Source of the DNA: Bacteroidota bacterium
GTDB lineage: Bacteria; Bacteroidota; Bacteroidia; Sphingobacteriales; Sphingobacteriaceae
Length of the DNA stretch: 62,268 nucleotides
Reading direction: 5' to 3'
NCBI GenBank assembly: GCA_013286235.1
Contig: JABDGE010000012.1
Span: forward strand, 1-62,268
Part shown: in pieces, positions 8,781 to 18,271 of the stretch
Numbering within the stretch: the first letter of the stretch is position 1
Layout of the letters: each line of letters opens with the position of its first letter
Made by a program: the position numbers and the translations under genes
The notes under the pieces: model-generated
The model's database searches: none
Told to the model about the DNA's origin: nothing
What the model saw: only the letters and a program-made list of their open reading frames with translations

Positions 8781-9957
8781 AGAGCAGATACAGCAGCTTT
8801 CACAGGATATATTTAACGATGTAGTTGCCAATCGCCGCCACTTGCATGCTAACCCCGAGCTTTCATTTCACGAAACGCAAACTTCGGCGTTCATCGCCGG
8901 CAAGCTAGATGAGCTTGGTCTTGAGTACCAAAGGATGGCCGACAACGGCCTGGTGGCCCTTATAACGGGCGACAAAGCATCGGGAAATGTCGTTGCGCTC
9001 CGTGCCGACATGGATGCCCTGCCCATCACCGAAGCTAACGAGGTGCCCTACCGCTCGCAAAACACAGGCGTAATGCATGCCTGCGGTCACGATGCGCATA
9101 CGTCCTCACTTTTAGGCACCGCAAAAATTCTGACGGGTTTAAAAAGCCAGTTCGCCGGTACGGTAAAGCTGATCTTTCAGCCGGCTGAAGAAAAACTGCC
9201 AGGCGGGGCCAGCCTGATGATCAAAGAAGGCGTACTGGAAAACCCAAAACCACAGGCGGTTTTAGGCCAGCATGTTATGCCATTGATCGATGCCGGCAAG
9301 GTAGGTTTCAGGGCTGGCAAATACATGGCCTCGACCGATGAAATATATGTCACTGTAAAGGGAAAAGGCGGCCACGGCGCACAACCCCAAATGAATGTGG
9401 ACCCGGTCATCATTACCGCGCATATGTTAACCGCCCTGCAGCAGGTGGTGAGCCGTTTTGCCGACCCGAAAAATCCATCCGTTCTATCCTTTGGCAAAGT
9501 GATCGCCAATGGCGCAACAAATGTAATTCCAAATGAAGTTTATCTCGAAGGCACCTTCCGTACCATGGACGAAAAATGGCGCGATGAGGCCCACCGCCGC
9601 ATGAAAAAGATGGCAGAAGGCCTCGTTGAAAGCATGGGGGGCAGCTGCGAATTCAATATCGTGAGAGGCTATCCTTTCCTCATCAACGAGGAAAAACTCA
9701 CTGCGACCACCCGCGGCCATGCCGAGGATTATTTAGGGAAAGAAAACGTGCTCGACCTCGACATCTGGATGGCGGCGGAAGATTTCGCCTATTATTCACA
9801 GGTTGCCGACTCCTGCTTCTACCGTTTAGGTACCCGCAACGAAAGCCGGGGAATTATTTCATCCGTACATACGCCGACGTTTGATGTGGAAGAGGACGCT
9901 TTTAAAATAAGCACCGGTTTGATGGCTTATCTGGCTATTAGGCAGCTTGGAAATTGA
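8773..9957 (+). CDS. M20 family amidohydrolase/peptidase
   Basis: A 394-residue zinc hydrolase of the amidohydrolase branch of M20 (IAA-amino acid hydrolase and N-acyl-amino acid deacylase relatives). Metal and catalytic landmarks are RADMDALP (77-84), MHACGHDAHT (101-110), FQPAEE near 138, GQHVMP near 160 and WMAAEDFAYY near 330. It cleaves an acyl or aminoacyl amide; the substrate is unknown. There is no signal peptide, so it acts in the cytosol. The 8-base overlap with the SPOR gene makes them one operon, which hints at use of wall-derived amides, but this is inference. Confidence 0.88.
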   Translation: MIKEQIQQLSQDIFNDVVANRRHLHANPELSFHETQTSAFIAGKLDELGLEYQRMADNGLVALITGDKASGNVVALRADMDALPITEANEVPYRSQNTGVMHACGHDAHTSSLLGTAKILTGLKSQFAGTVKLIFQPAEEKLPGGASLMIKEGVLENPKPQAVLGQHVMPLIDAGKVGFRAGKYMASTDEIYVTVKGKGGHGAQPQMNVDPVIITAHMLTALQQVVSRFADPKNPSVLSFGKVIANGATNVIPNEVYLEGTFRTMDEKWRDEAHRRMKKMAEGLVESMGGSCEFNIVRGYPFLINEEKLTATTRGHAEDYLGKENVLDLDIWMAAEDFAYYSQVADSCFYRLGTRNESRGIISSVHTPTFDVEEDAFKISTGLMAYLAIRQLGN

Positions 9958-10015
9958 TTATGTTTTAGGTAGCGACGGATAGCTGCGTTACCCGGTTGTC
10001 CGCAAACACCAGCAA

Positions 10016-10936
10016 ATGAAAAAAAGCCTTCTCCCTGCTTTCTGCTTTCTGCTTTTCGCTTTCTGCTCCTCCGCCCAGCAGATCAAACGCTTTAATCCCG
10101 ATACCATCCGCACCATCGTTATCGACTCGGCCATTAACATACACTCGCATAAGTTAAATGCGCAGGATTTTATCGACGCCGTGCTGCGCGACACCGGTTT
10201 TTACAACGCTTTCCGCAACATGAAACGGTTTTCCTTTCTGGCCGAAAACCGGATTTATACCTACGACAAACGCAACCACATCGACGGGAAAATTTACCGG
10301 AAAATTCAATATAGCCGCATCAACGGCAAGCACAAAACCGAATACCTCGCTAAGCGTGATAGCGGGAACGTTTATAAATCAAATGGTAAATACCAGCTGT
10401 ACACGCTGGAAATGTTCGATTATATATTCAACAACGCCTACAATTCCGATTATGCAAGCGGCCCCGATCTTGGCGGCTCCGGGACCAAAAACCAAACCTA
10501 CAAGGAGAAATTAAAGACGCTGATCTTCGCGCCGGGGCATAAAGTTACCGGTATACCGTTCATCAGCAGCAAATCCGAAATATTCTCAAAGGATATGCGC
10601 GGTTATTACTTCTACCAGTTTGCCCGCGGCAAGTACCTCGACTCGATCCCGGTTTACCGTTTCCGCGTGGTGCGAAAGCCCAGCATCTCGGATAACGACG
10701 TAGTGATCAAAGAACTCACCACCATTTTTGATACCCGCACCTTCCAGATCCTCGGCCGCTACGTCGACCTTAAATACAGCAATATGTTCTTCAGCTTTGA
10801 CATACAAATGAATATCGAATTGACCAAAGTTGATGGGGAATTATTGCCTGCCAAGATCACCTACCAGGGTAACTGGGATATTCCTTTCCATAAAACAGAA
10901 AGGGTGAGCTTTTTGATTGTGCATAAGGGTTATTAG
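10016..10936 (+). CDS. secreted hypothetical protein
   Basis: A 306-residue exported protein. MKKSLLPAFCFLLFAFCSSAQ is a clear signal peptide whose DNA is itself a CTGCTTT-type tandem. The mature part is rich in aromatic and basic residues with alternating strands (GKIYRKIQYSRINGKHKTEYL, YFYQFARGKYLDSIPVYRFRVV split over two strands, LLPAKITYQGNW). This pattern resembles Bacteroidota outer-surface proteins with a beta-sandwich or LolA-like sheet. I cannot name a family. It starts 58 bases after the amidohydrolase and may belong to the same transcript. Confidence 0.75.
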   Translation: MKKSLLPAFCFLLFAFCSSAQQIKRFNPDTIRTIVIDSAINIHSHKLNAQDFIDAVLRDTGFYNAFRNMKRFSFLAENRIYTYDKRNHIDGKIYRKIQYSRINGKHKTEYLAKRDSGNVYKSNGKYQLYTLEMFDYIFNNAYNSDYASGPDLGGSGTKNQTYKEKLKTLIFAPGHKVTGIPFISSKSEIFSKDMRGYYFYQFARGKYLDSIPVYRFRVVRKPSISDNDVVIKELTTIFDTRTFQILGRYVDLKYSNMFFSFDIQMNIELTKVDGELLPAKITYQGNWDIPFHKTERVSFLIVHKGY

Positions 10937-10952
10937 GGGCAATAATTGATAT

Positions 10953-11120
10953 CGCTAAGCGCGAAAAAGACATCAAGAATTGGAACCTGAACTAAAGGAT
11001 ATGCGGGCTCAAAGAAATTGGTTTCAACGATGAAACTATCACTTTCCTAACACCGGGAAGGTGATCAGAGTAAAATATGCAGAGAGTAGAATGCCAATCT
11101 TTATAAGCATCAATCGCTAA
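10953..11120 (+). pseudogene. short frameshifted gene remnant
   Basis: Pieces in different frames join into one protein-like sequence: IAKREKD, then ELEPELKDMRAQ, then KEIGFNDETITFLT, then GKVIRVKYAESRMPIFISINR before TAA 11118-11120. At least two single-base shifts are needed. The order and the strand-like character of the last part suggest the C-terminal 55-60 residues of a lost gene. I do not recognise the family. Confidence 0.45.
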
Positions 11121-11140
11121 TAGACTGAATTTTATATACA

Positions 11141-11166
11141 CCATTTTCCTGACGTCAGGGAAGTGG
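11141..11166. terminator. inverted repeat around CCTGACGTCAGG
   Basis: A 13-bp arm pair with a few G-U pairs is centred on a perfect 12-base palindrome. It lies between the gene remnant and the convergent SRPBCC gene and could terminate either side. No T run follows. Confidence 0.35.
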
Positions 11167-11211
11167 TCTTAATTTTATCATGACTCCTAACAATTAGGAA
11201 AAGCTCTGTCA

Positions 11212-11667
11212 TTACCCGTTTGCTTCGGCAGCCTGCTTTATAACATGGTTTCGAATTTCCAAAAGCCTTTTCATATAACGCCGCAGGAAAAGAAAGTTTG
11301 CCAGTCGCCCCAATAACCCAAATGGCGCTTCAAACGAAAAAACATCGGTCATTACCGTTTGTCCGTTTACCTGCCGGAAACGGTGCTCATGTTTAAATGA
11401 CCGGAAAGCTCCGCTAACCATCTCATCGGTAAAGCTGTTCGGATAGTCAAACTGCGTGATCTTTGAAGTGAGCGTCTGCCAAATGCCGAAATGCCTTGCC
11501 CGCCAGGTGACGGTTTCGCCCAATTCAATAAGCCCCTGCGTTCGCCCGGCAACAGCCTGCTCACCGGTGTGCTTCATGGAATTCGTATGCAGATCGATGC
11601 TCCGTGCGAGGTCAAAACATCGTTCGCTGGGGGCGTTTATATTGGTTTCGAGCTTTATCACCGGCAT
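11212..11667 (-). CDS. SRPBCC/START-like ligand-binding protein
   Basis: A 151-residue single-domain protein. VIKLETNINAPSERCFDLAR is the first strand and helix of the SRPBCC fold, and TVTWRARHFGIWQTLTSKI and HEHRFRQVNGQTVMTDVFSF are the long central strands. The C-terminal helix, LFLRRYMKRLLEIRNHVIKQ, would close the hydrophobic cavity. Relatives bind or transfer lipids and other apolar compounds; the ligand is unknown. A TAGATTTG box lies 17 bases upstream, so it has its own promoter. It follows asnS on the same strand across a short repeat-containing gap. Confidence 0.82.
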   Translation of the reverse strand: MPVIKLETNINAPSERCFDLARSIDLHTNSMKHTGEQAVAGRTQGLIELGETVTWRARHFGIWQTLTSKITQFDYPNSFTDEMVSGAFRSFKHEHRFRQVNGQTVMTDVFSFEAPFGLLGRLANFLFLRRYMKRLLEIRNHVIKQAAEANG

Positions 11668-11684
11668 AATCGGAAGTCATTTTG

Positions 11685-11692
11685 CAAATCTA
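11685..11692 (-). promoter_or_regulatory. TAnnTTTG promoter box of the SRPBCC gene
   Basis: TAGATTTG on the minus strand, 17 bases before the ATG at 11667. The gap to asnS also contains two related 13-14 bp units, AATCAACGGTCAAG and AATCAGCGGTCAG. Confidence 0.5.
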
Positions 11693-11753
11693 ACAGCATG
11701 CCAGGTCAACGGAATCAGGAAAGTCAGCTTAATCAACGGTCAAGAATCAGCGG

Positions 11754-13190
11754 TCAGAATTCGGCGTTTTTAGGGTACCTCGGGAACGGTATCACATCCC
11801 TGATGTTCCCCATGCCCGTCACAAACATGATCAGGCGTTCAAAGCCTAAACCAAAGCCGGCATGCGGACAAGTACCAAACCTGCGCGTATCCAGGTACCA
11901 CCACAGTTCTTCTTTGGAGATACCCATTTCGTCCATCCGCTGCTCCAGTTTATCAAGCCGTTCCTCGCGCTGCGACCCGCCCACCATTTCGCCGATACCC
12001 GGGAAGAGGATATCCATGGCCCGCACGGTTTTGCCGTCATCGTTCTGGCGCATATAAAATGCCTTGATCTGTTTGGGGTAATCGGTAAGGATCACCGGCT
12101 TTTTGAAGTGCTTTTCCACCAGATAGCGCTCATGTTCTGACTGCAGATCGGTGCCCCAGCCTTCAATGGGGTATTGAAATTTCTTCTTTTTATTAGGGGT
12201 CGATTCCTTCAATATATCGATGGCTTCGGTATAGGTGAGCCGCTCAAAATCTTTGTCGAGGCAGAAATTCAGCTTTTCAACCAGGTTCATTTCGGAGCGA
12301 GCCTGCTGGGGTTTCTGCTTTTCCTCGTCGAGCAGGCGCTGGGTTAAAAACTCGATGTCGTCAGCATTTTTTTCCAAAGCATATTTGATCACATATTTCA
12401 GCAATGCTTCCGCCAGGTCCATGTTATCGTTCAGATCATAAAAAGCCATTTCCGGCTCTATCATCCAAAACTCGGCAACGTGCCGGGTGGTATTCGAATT
12501 CTCCGCCCTGAATGTCGGTCCGAACGTATAAATATCGCTCAATGCCAGGGCGCCAAGCTCACCTTCCAACTGTCCCGACACGGTAAGGTTAGTAGCCCGG
12601 CCGAAAAAGTCTTCCTCGTAGTTGATTTCGCCGTCGTCCGTTTTGGGGATCCTGTTGAGGTCGAAATTGGTAACGTGGAAAGTTTCCCCCGCACCTTCGG
12701 CATCTGAAGCCGTGATGATGGGCGTATGCAGGTACACAAAACCCCGCTCCTGGAAAAACTGGTGAATGGCGTAAGCGAGCGTATTGCGCACCCGGAAAAC
12801 GGCCCCAAATGTATTGGTGCGGAAGCGCAAGTGTGCATTTTCGCGCAAAAACTCGAGGCTGTGTTTTTTTGGCTGGATAGGATAAGTTTCGGCATCGCAA
12901 TCGCCCAGGATATCAATTTCCTTAGCCTTTACTTCTACCTTTTGCCCTTTACCAAGAGAGGCAACCAGGGTCCCGCTAACGCTGATAGCGGCCCCCGTGG
13001 TCAAACGCTTTAATTTAGCCGGATTGGTGTTTTCAAAATCGACCACCACCTGCAGGTTATGATTGGTTGAGCCATCATTCAAAGCGATAAATTGGTTATT
13101 GCGAAAGGTGCGTACCCATCCTTTAACCAAAACCTCGATATCGGTTTGTTCGCTTTCAAGCAATGCCTTAATCTTTGTGCGCCGGGTCAT
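11754..13190 (-). CDS. asnS: asparagine--tRNA ligase
   Basis: A class IIb aminoacyl-tRNA synthetase of about 478 residues that charges tRNA-Asn. The N-terminal OB-fold anticodon-binding domain is [22 protein letters not shown]. Motif 2 is in [25 protein letters not shown]. Motif 3 is [16 protein letters not shown] near the C-terminus. The NTTRH and MIEPEMAF signatures separate it from AspRS. Start ATG 13190 is chosen over the frame opening at 13214 because [11 protein letters not shown] is the usual start and a TATTTTTG box lies upstream. It is transcribed from its own promoter. Confidence 0.97.
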   Translation of the reverse strand: MTRRTKIKALLESEQTDIEVLVKGWVRTFRNNQFIALNDGSTNHNLQVVVDFENTNPAKLKRLTTGAAISVSGTLVASLGKGQKVEVKAKEIDILGDCDAETYPIQPKKHSLEFLRENAHLRFRTNTFGAVFRVRNTLAYAIHQFFQERGFVYLHTPIITASDAEGAGETFHVTNFDLNRIPKTDDGEINYEEDFFGRATNLTVSGQLEGELGALALSDIYTFGPTFRAENSNTTRHVAEFWMIEPEMAFYDLNDNMDLAEALLKYVIKYALEKNADDIEFLTQRLLDEEKQKPQQARSEMNLVEKLNFCLDKDFERLTYTEAIDILKESTPNKKKKFQYPIEGWGTDLQSEHERYLVEKHFKKPVILTDYPKQIKAFYMRQNDDGKTVRAMDILFPGIGEMVGGSQREERLDKLEQRMDEMGISKEELWWYLDTRRFGTCPHAGFGLGFERLIMFVTGMGNIRDVIPFPRYPKNAEF

Positions 13191-13211
13191 TATTCTATTT
13201 TTTGTGAGCGG

Positions 13212-13219
13212 CAAAAATA
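13212..13219 (-). promoter_or_regulatory. TAnnTTTG promoter box of asnS
   Basis: TATTTTTG on the minus strand, 21 bases before the ATG at 13190. This box overlaps the frame upstream of that ATG and supports the shorter start. Confidence 0.5.
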
Positions 13220-13281
13220 CAAAATTTGTTCAAAGCCGCTGACCTTATCCACGAACTAATACCAATGGGTGGAGGTCTGGT

Positions 13282-14355
13282 TTACCACCCTTTCACCTGC
13301 TTAATATAAGCAGTCAATTCGTCTGCGATCAATTTATGCTCAGCCAGATCGGGGTGACCCCCGCACCCATTATGGTATTGTTTGGAGAAGAAATATCTAT
13401 AAATCCGCTTGTCGCCATTTGTGTTTAAATAAGCCGTAACGGCGGTAAGGTATTTTTTCAAAACAGGCGTTAAGGTCGCATCACCCATGGGACTTGTTAA
13501 ACAGACAATATCTGCCTGGGGATAATGGCTCCTGATGGCCTGCACCAGCTTAACGTATGCATTACAAAATTGAGCGGAGTCCTGCTTAGGCCCGTCATTC
13601 TGGCCAAGGCATATTGTTACCACATCGGGTTTATAATTATCAAAATTCCATGCGATCGTGTCCGCTCGCAAGTTGACCTTATCGTATATTTGCGGCATCA
13701 CCACATCCATATTACAGCAGCTGTGCACCAGGCCAACACCTGCCAATGCGGTGAGTATCCATTGGGCATCGAGGTTGCGGGATGTAAGAGCGCCATAGCT
13801 CATATAGGCATTGTGCTCATCATACCACTGGCCCGCTCCACAAGGTATCGTACTTAAATCCATGCCGGTGCCGCTGGTAATGCTGTCGCCGAAGTATTCG
13901 ATTTTCCGTTTGGGTTTAGGGGGAAGTGATAAAAGCTTTTCGCATTTGATCCCTTCAAAATCAATATATCCGATGTTTGATTCGGTGTCTTTGCAAATCA
14001 GGATGGTATGTTCGGTATCAGCGAGGCCCTCCGGAATATTGATCACATTGACTTTATCCGTTAGCTTGATGCGATAGGGGTTTTTCCCGTCGATAACGAT
14101 CTCGAGGTAATTATGGTTGCTGCCGCCGGCTTCGTCGTTGATCAAGACCTGGCAGGTGCTGCCTTTGAACCGGGCAACGATATAAACGCCCGGAGCCCAG
14201 ATACGCGGCGCCTCCGCATTGGAGAAATCAACCCGACCGAAATACTGGATATGCGGGTCATCAGCTTTGAATAATTTCAGGTCCGGTACCCGGTGGCGGC
14301 CAAACGAAGTGGCCGCTGTCAACAGGATCAAAAAAAGCAAGCAAAATCGTTTCAT
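13282..14355 (-). CDS. secreted carbohydrate esterase, CE2-type SGNH hydrolase
   Basis: About 357 residues with signal peptide MKRFCLLFLILLTAATSFG. Residues 25-140 form the jelly-roll domain of CE2 acetyl esterases. The SGNH hydrolase domain follows: FGDSITSGTG with nucleophile S158, LGQNDGPK, and GGHPDLAEH with the Asp/His pair near the C-terminus. CE2 enzymes remove acetyl groups from plant polysaccharides in the periplasm or outside the cell. ATG 14355 is chosen over 14436 because the signal peptide starts there. It is not next to other glycoside hydrolases but shares the plant-polysaccharide theme of the window. Confidence 0.85.
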   Translation of the reverse strand: MKRFCLLFLILLTAATSFGRHRVPDLKLFKADDPHIQYFGRVDFSNAEAPRIWAPGVYIVARFKGSTCQVLINDEAGGSNHNYLEIVIDGKNPYRIKLTDKVNVINIPEGLADTEHTILICKDTESNIGYIDFEGIKCEKLLSLPPKPKRKIEYFGDSITSGTGMDLSTIPCGAGQWYDEHNAYMSYGALTSRNLDAQWILTALAGVGLVHSCCNMDVVMPQIYDKVNLRADTIAWNFDNYKPDVVTICLGQNDGPKQDSAQFCNAYVKLVQAIRSHYPQADIVCLTSPMGDATLTPVLKKYLTAVTAYLNTNGDKRIYRYFFSKQYHNGCGGHPDLAEHKLIADELTAYIKQVKGW

Positions 14356-14596
14356 AGTAGCAGGAATAAGTAACCAGGCAAACCAAAGTAAGGCTTTTAT
14401 TGCGGATACGCCCGGTGTATCTTGTTTATTCTTCAATAAAATCTTTTTGTCAAACTATTTCTTATGTGTTTCCCGAGCAGTGTAGCGGATGAATTCAAAT
14501 AGCCGGGTTCTTTGTAATTCTTAATTTGCAAGGGGTTGTACGGACCTCATCGGTTGTAATCAGGGCTTTTCAACATGGTAAAAAGCGAACGTGCTC

Positions 14597-14860
14597 TCAA
14601 AGTCTGCGTTTTCTGGGACTCTGCCGATTATCAAAGAGTGAAATAATGAATATCTCATCTTTATTGACTTTAAAAAAGATGGACGTTTGAGGCGAAACTA
14701 CGCAGCGCCGTATCTTTTTGCCTTTGATAAATATAGGGAAGTGTTCTGGATTCCGTCGGATTCTGTCTGCAGTGTCTTCTATTAGTTGCGCTACTTTTTG
14801 CGCTATTTCTACACCCCATTCGGCCAATAAATAATCTGTAAGCTTATCATTTTCCATCAA
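14597..14860 (-). CDS. ParE/RelE-family toxin, start codon unclear
   Basis: The 87-residue frame matches ParE-type toxins: DYLLAEWGVEIAQKV, a helix, RRNPEHFPIF, IRRCVVSPQTSIFFKVNKDEIFIISLFDNRQSP. This is the compact RelE fold that inhibits gyrase or cleaves mRNA. The frame opens with TTG-ATG at 14860/14857. Upstream, still in frame, the codons give LTWSDRAL, which is the expected first beta strand of ParE, but a TAG and no ATG, GTG or TTG precede it. Either translation starts at 14860 on a shortened protein or a one-base deletion has cut off the original start. The antitoxin gene precedes it by 27 bases. Confidence 0.7.
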   Translation of the reverse strand: MMENDKLTDYLLAEWGVEIAQKVAQLIEDTADRIRRNPEHFPIFIKGKKIRRCVVSPQTSIFFKVNKDEIFIISLFDNRQSPRKRRL

Positions 14861-14887
14861 AGCCCGATCAGACCACGTTAACCCCTA

Positions 14888-15133
14888 TCAGGCATTTTTA
14901 CTCCGGAAATTGGTTATTTTTCTTTTCAACTCCGCCATGACGGATTCGTGTGAGTGCACCCGGCTTGCTTCCACGTCTTCCAGCCCGGCCTTGATGCCTT
15001 TTATTGCTTCTTCCGGAAGTCCGCCCCAATCTTCGTCGTCTTCAACTTCAAATTTCAAACCCATTCGGGTTAAAAATTCCTGCAAAATGGGCAGATCCCG
15101 TTCTTTATCAATCTCTATAGTTAGCGTTGCCAT
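14888..15133 (-). CDS. antitoxin partner of the ParE-like toxin
   Basis: An 81-residue protein ahead of the toxin in the usual antitoxin-first order. The N-terminus, MATLTIEIDKERDLPILQEFL, forms a strand and helix. The C-terminus, GIKAGLEDVEASRVHSHESV, is the signature tail of small antitoxins that wrap ParE/RelE toxins. The middle, VEDDEDWGGLP, is acidic. It probably represses its own promoter with the toxin. A textbook promoter (TTG, 19 bases, TAAATTTG) ends four bases before the ATG. Confidence 0.75.
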   Translation of the reverse strand: MATLTIEIDKERDLPILQEFLTRMGLKFEVEDDEDWGGLPEEAIKGIKAGLEDVEASRVHSHESVMAELKRKITNFRSKNA

Positions 15134-15137
15134 CTAT

Positions 15138-15145
15138 CAAATTTA
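15138..15145 (-). promoter_or_regulatory. TTG-N19-TAAATTTG promoter of the antitoxin/toxin operon
   Basis: On the minus strand TTG (15167-15165) is followed by exactly 19 bases and TAAATTTG (15145-15138), then ATAG and the ATG. It is the best full promoter match seen. The expected transcription start coincides with the start codon. Confidence 0.65.
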
Positions 15146-15270
15146 CGAACATAATGATCGTATTCAAAAACAAAACTACGTTTTAAGAAAATCTATCTTT
15201 CCAAAGCTGTCAATTCTGCCCCCAAAGCCCCATACCTGCAAATGTGTTAATATCTCCTAACTGTTTAAAA

Positions 15271-15304
15271 ATCCGCACTTGCGAAATCCGCACATCTGCG
15301 CATT
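15271..15304. repeat. octamer tract ATCCGCAC
   Basis: ATCCGCAC, TTGCGAA, ATCCGCAC, ATCTGCGC: a short tract of the RGATGTGC/GCACATCY family, upstream of parC. Confidence 0.65.
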
Positions 15305-15342
15305 AACCCATATATTTACCCATCCATAATTTCTGATAGTTG

Positions 15343-18132
15343 ATGAGCGAAGATTTGACTAATAATAATACGCCCGGTAATAACAACGAAACACTTCATA
15401 ACATCACTTCCCTCGACGGGCTGTACGAAAACTGGTTCCTCGATTATGCCTCCTACGTCATCCTCGATCGTGCCGTTCCGCATATCAACGACGGTTTAAA
15501 ACCCGTTCAGCGCCGGATACTTCACTCCCTTAAAGAGATGGACGACGGCCGCTTCAACAAGGCTGCCAACGTGATCGGTAATACCATGAAATACCACCCC
15601 CATGGTGATGCTTCCATCGGCGATGCCATGGTACAATTAGGACAAAAAAACCTCCTCATCGATTGCCAGGGCAACTGGGGCGACCCGGTAACCGGCGACT
15701 CAGCTGCCGCGCCGCGTTATATCGAAGCCCGCCTGTCAAAATTTGCACTCGACGTTGTTTTCAATCCTGATACCACCGATTGGCAGGCCAGCTATGACGG
15801 CCGTAACCGCGAGCCGATCACCCTGCCTGTAAAATTCCCGTTGTTATTGGCACAGGGCGCTGACGGCATTGCCGTTGGGCTTGCTACCAAAATATTACCC
15901 CACAATTTTATTGAGCTGATCGACGCTTCTATTGAAGTACTTAAGGGAAACCGGCCCGACCTGATGCCCGACTTCCCCTTCGGAGGCCTGGCTGACGTTG
16001 CTGCCTATAACGAGGGGCAGCGCGGAGGCAGAGTAAGGGTGCGGGCCAAAATCGTGGAGCGCGATAAGAAGACCCTTGCCATCACTGAAATACCATACAC
16101 CACCACCACCGGCGGCCTGATGGAAAGCATTGTGGCGGCTAATGAAAAAGGTAAGATCAAGATCAAAAAGATCGAGGACAACACGGCCAAAAACGTGGAG
16201 ATCGTGGTTCACCTTGCCCCCGGCATTTCGCCCGACGTCACCATCGATGCCCTTTACGCCTTTACCGATTGCGAGGTTTCCATATCGCCCAATACCTGTG
16301 TTATACAGGATGACAAGCCGCGGTTTATGAGTGTGAACGACATGCTTAGCGAGAGCACGCATAACACCCGCCGTCTGCTCAAAATGGAGCTCGAGATCAA
16401 GCTGAAGGAACTGATGGAAAAAATATTCTTCAACTCCCTGTTGAAAATATTTATACAGGAGGGGATGTATAAAAACCCGGGGTACGAAAGTTCCGGCAAT
16501 TTTGATACCGTGGTGGACGTGTTGAACAAGCTGTTCACGCCCTTCTTCCCGCAGTTTTATCGCGAGATCGTTCCGGAAGACTATAAAAAACTGATCGACA
16601 AGCCGATGAGCAGCATCACTCGTTTCGACGTAAAGAAAACGGACGAGCAGATCAAAGGATTGGAGGCGGAGATAAAAGAAGTTAAGCACCACCTGAAGCA
16701 TTTGACCGATTTTGCAATTGCCTGGTTTCAAAAACTAAAGGATAAATACGGCAAGGGCCGCGAACGCAAAACCGAGCTGCGCACATTCGACCGCGTGGAA
16801 GCTGCCCAGGTAGCGCTCGCCAATGTTAAGCTATATGTCAACCGCGACGACGGCTTCATCGGCAGCGGCTTGAAAAAGGACGAGTTTGTATGCGATTGCT
16901 CCGATATCGACGAGATCATCGTTTTCCGGGCGGATGGCCGATGCATGATCACCAAAGTGCAGGACAAGGTGTTTGTCGGCAAGGAAATTATCCATGCTGC
17001 CGTATTCAAAAAGAACGATGAGCGCACCGTTTACAACATGATCTATAAGGATGGGCAGAGCGGTGTAAGCTACATCAAGCGCTTCTCGGTGGTAGGCGTT
17101 ACCCGCGATAAAGAATACGATCTTACCAAGGGCAGCAAAGGTACCCGCGTATTATATTTCAGCGCCAACCCCAACGGCGAGGCGGAAATCGTAAATATCC
17201 AACTAAAGCCGCATAGCAAACTCAAAAAGCTGCAATTCGACGAAGATTTCGCAGCAGTGACCATAAAAGGGCGGGCCTCGCTGGGTAACATCGTCACCAA
17301 GTACCCGGTAAAAAAGATCGTCCTGAAAAGCAAGGGCCTTTCCACACTGTCGGGCCGCAAGATATGGTACGACGAAATCCTGAAACGTCTCAATGCCGAC
17401 GGCCGTGGCAAATACCTCGGCGAATTTGACGGGGACGACAAGATACTCACCATCCTAAGCACTGGCATCTACGAACTCACCAGTTTCGACTTGAATAACC
17501 ACTTCGACGACAAGATGATCTTGATCGAAAAATATAATCCTGAAAAAGTTTATTCGGCAGTTCATATCGACGGAAAATCAAAAAACTACCTTGCAAAACG
17601 GTTCATGTTTGAGAATACGGTGATCGGCAAACAGGTAAGCCTCATCAGCGATGAGAGCGGATCGAAACTGGTATTGATATCGGGCGCAGCCCATCCACTT
17701 GTGACGGTGGTTCAGCTAAAGGGTAAAGAACAGGCGTCGGAGACTTTGGAGATCGACCTCGCCACCCTAATCGATGTAAAAGGCATGAAAGCGATGGGCA
17801 ACCGCCTGGTGCAGCACCCGGTTAAATCGGTGGAATTTGCAGGCGAGATCCCTGTTGAGGAAAGCGGGCAAACCGGACCGGCCGATGAAGAGGAATCAAC
17901 ATTCGAAACGGAACCCATTGCCGAAACGCCGGCCGAAGCGGCAAAACCGGCTGAAACGACCAAAGCCGCCCCGGAGATTAAAAGTGATAAAGCAGAGCCG
18001 CAAACTGAGCCTTCAAAACCGGTTAATGCACCGGCGGAAGCGCCGCCAACGCCGCCTAAGAAAATCGATTTCGAGATCACCAATCCCGACGATATTGAAA
18101 TGGATGATAACGGGCAGTTGGGACTGTTTTAG
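15343..18132 (+). CDS. parC: DNA topoisomerase IV subunit A
   Basis: About 929 residues. It cuts and rejoins DNA as the A subunit of topoisomerase IV, which unlinks daughter chromosomes with ParE. SAAAPRYIEARLSK carries the catalytic tyrosine (Y126 from ATG 15343), preceded by KYHPHGDAS and GQGNWG-like CQGNWGD. A coiled segment (about 430-480) leads into the C-terminal DNA-wrapping propeller (about 510-820). The last 90 residues are a low-complexity tail rich in A, P, E and T, ending in MDDNGQLGLF. ATG 15343 is chosen over the TTG just before it. The partner parE is not in the window. Confidence 0.95.
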   Translation: MSEDLTNNNTPGNNNETLHNITSLDGLYENWFLDYASYVILDRAVPHINDGLKPVQRRILHSLKEMDDGRFNKAANVIGNTMKYHPHGDASIGDAMVQLGQKNLLIDCQGNWGDPVTGDSAAAPRYIEARLSKFALDVVFNPDTTDWQASYDGRNREPITLPVKFPLLLAQGADGIAVGLATKILPHNFIELIDASIEVLKGNRPDLMPDFPFGGLADVAAYNEGQRGGRVRVRAKIVERDKKTLAITEIPYTTTTGGLMESIVAANEKGKIKIKKIEDNTAKNVEIVVHLAPGISPDVTIDALYAFTDCEVSISPNTCVIQDDKPRFMSVNDMLSESTHNTRRLLKMELEIKLKELMEKIFFNSLLKIFIQEGMYKNPGYESSGNFDTVVDVLNKLFTPFFPQFYREIVPEDYKKLIDKPMSSITRFDVKKTDEQIKGLEAEIKEVKHHLKHLTDFAIAWFQKLKDKYGKGRERKTELRTFDRVEAAQVALANVKLYVNRDDGFIGSGLKKDEFVCDCSDIDEIIVFRADGRCMITKVQDKVFVGKEIIHAAVFKKNDERTVYNMIYKDGQSGVSYIKRFSVVGVTRDKEYDLTKGSKGTRVLYFSANPNGEAEIVNIQLKPHSKLKKLQFDEDFAAVTIKGRASLGNIVTKYPVKKIVLKSKGLSTLSGRKIWYDEILKRLNADGRGKYLGEFDGDDKILTILSTGIYELTSFDLNNHFDDKMILIEKYNPEKVYSAVHIDGKSKNYLAKRFMFENTVIGKQVSLISDESGSKLVLISGAAHPLVTVVQLKGKEQASETLEIDLATLIDVKGMKAMGNRLVQHPVKSVEFAGEIPVEESGQTGPADEEESTFETEPIAETPAEAAKPAETTKAAPEIKSDKAEPQTEPSKPVNAPAEAPPTPPKKIDFEITNPDDIEMDDNGQLGLF

Positions 18133-18271
18133 TCAACATTTGTTGGTTAAAGCAAAGAGGGCAATTCAAATCCGTTCGAAGTCAAAGGCAGTGGCAAACC
18201 CGCGTTACCAATTGCCCGTCATTTTAGAATCTTAAAACATTAATGAAATTAAAAATAGCTAACTTGCGTTG

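Noticed and set aside
16005..16731. Large minus-strand frames inside parC
   Set aside because: Shadow frames caused by the codon pattern of parC; no start signals or motifs.
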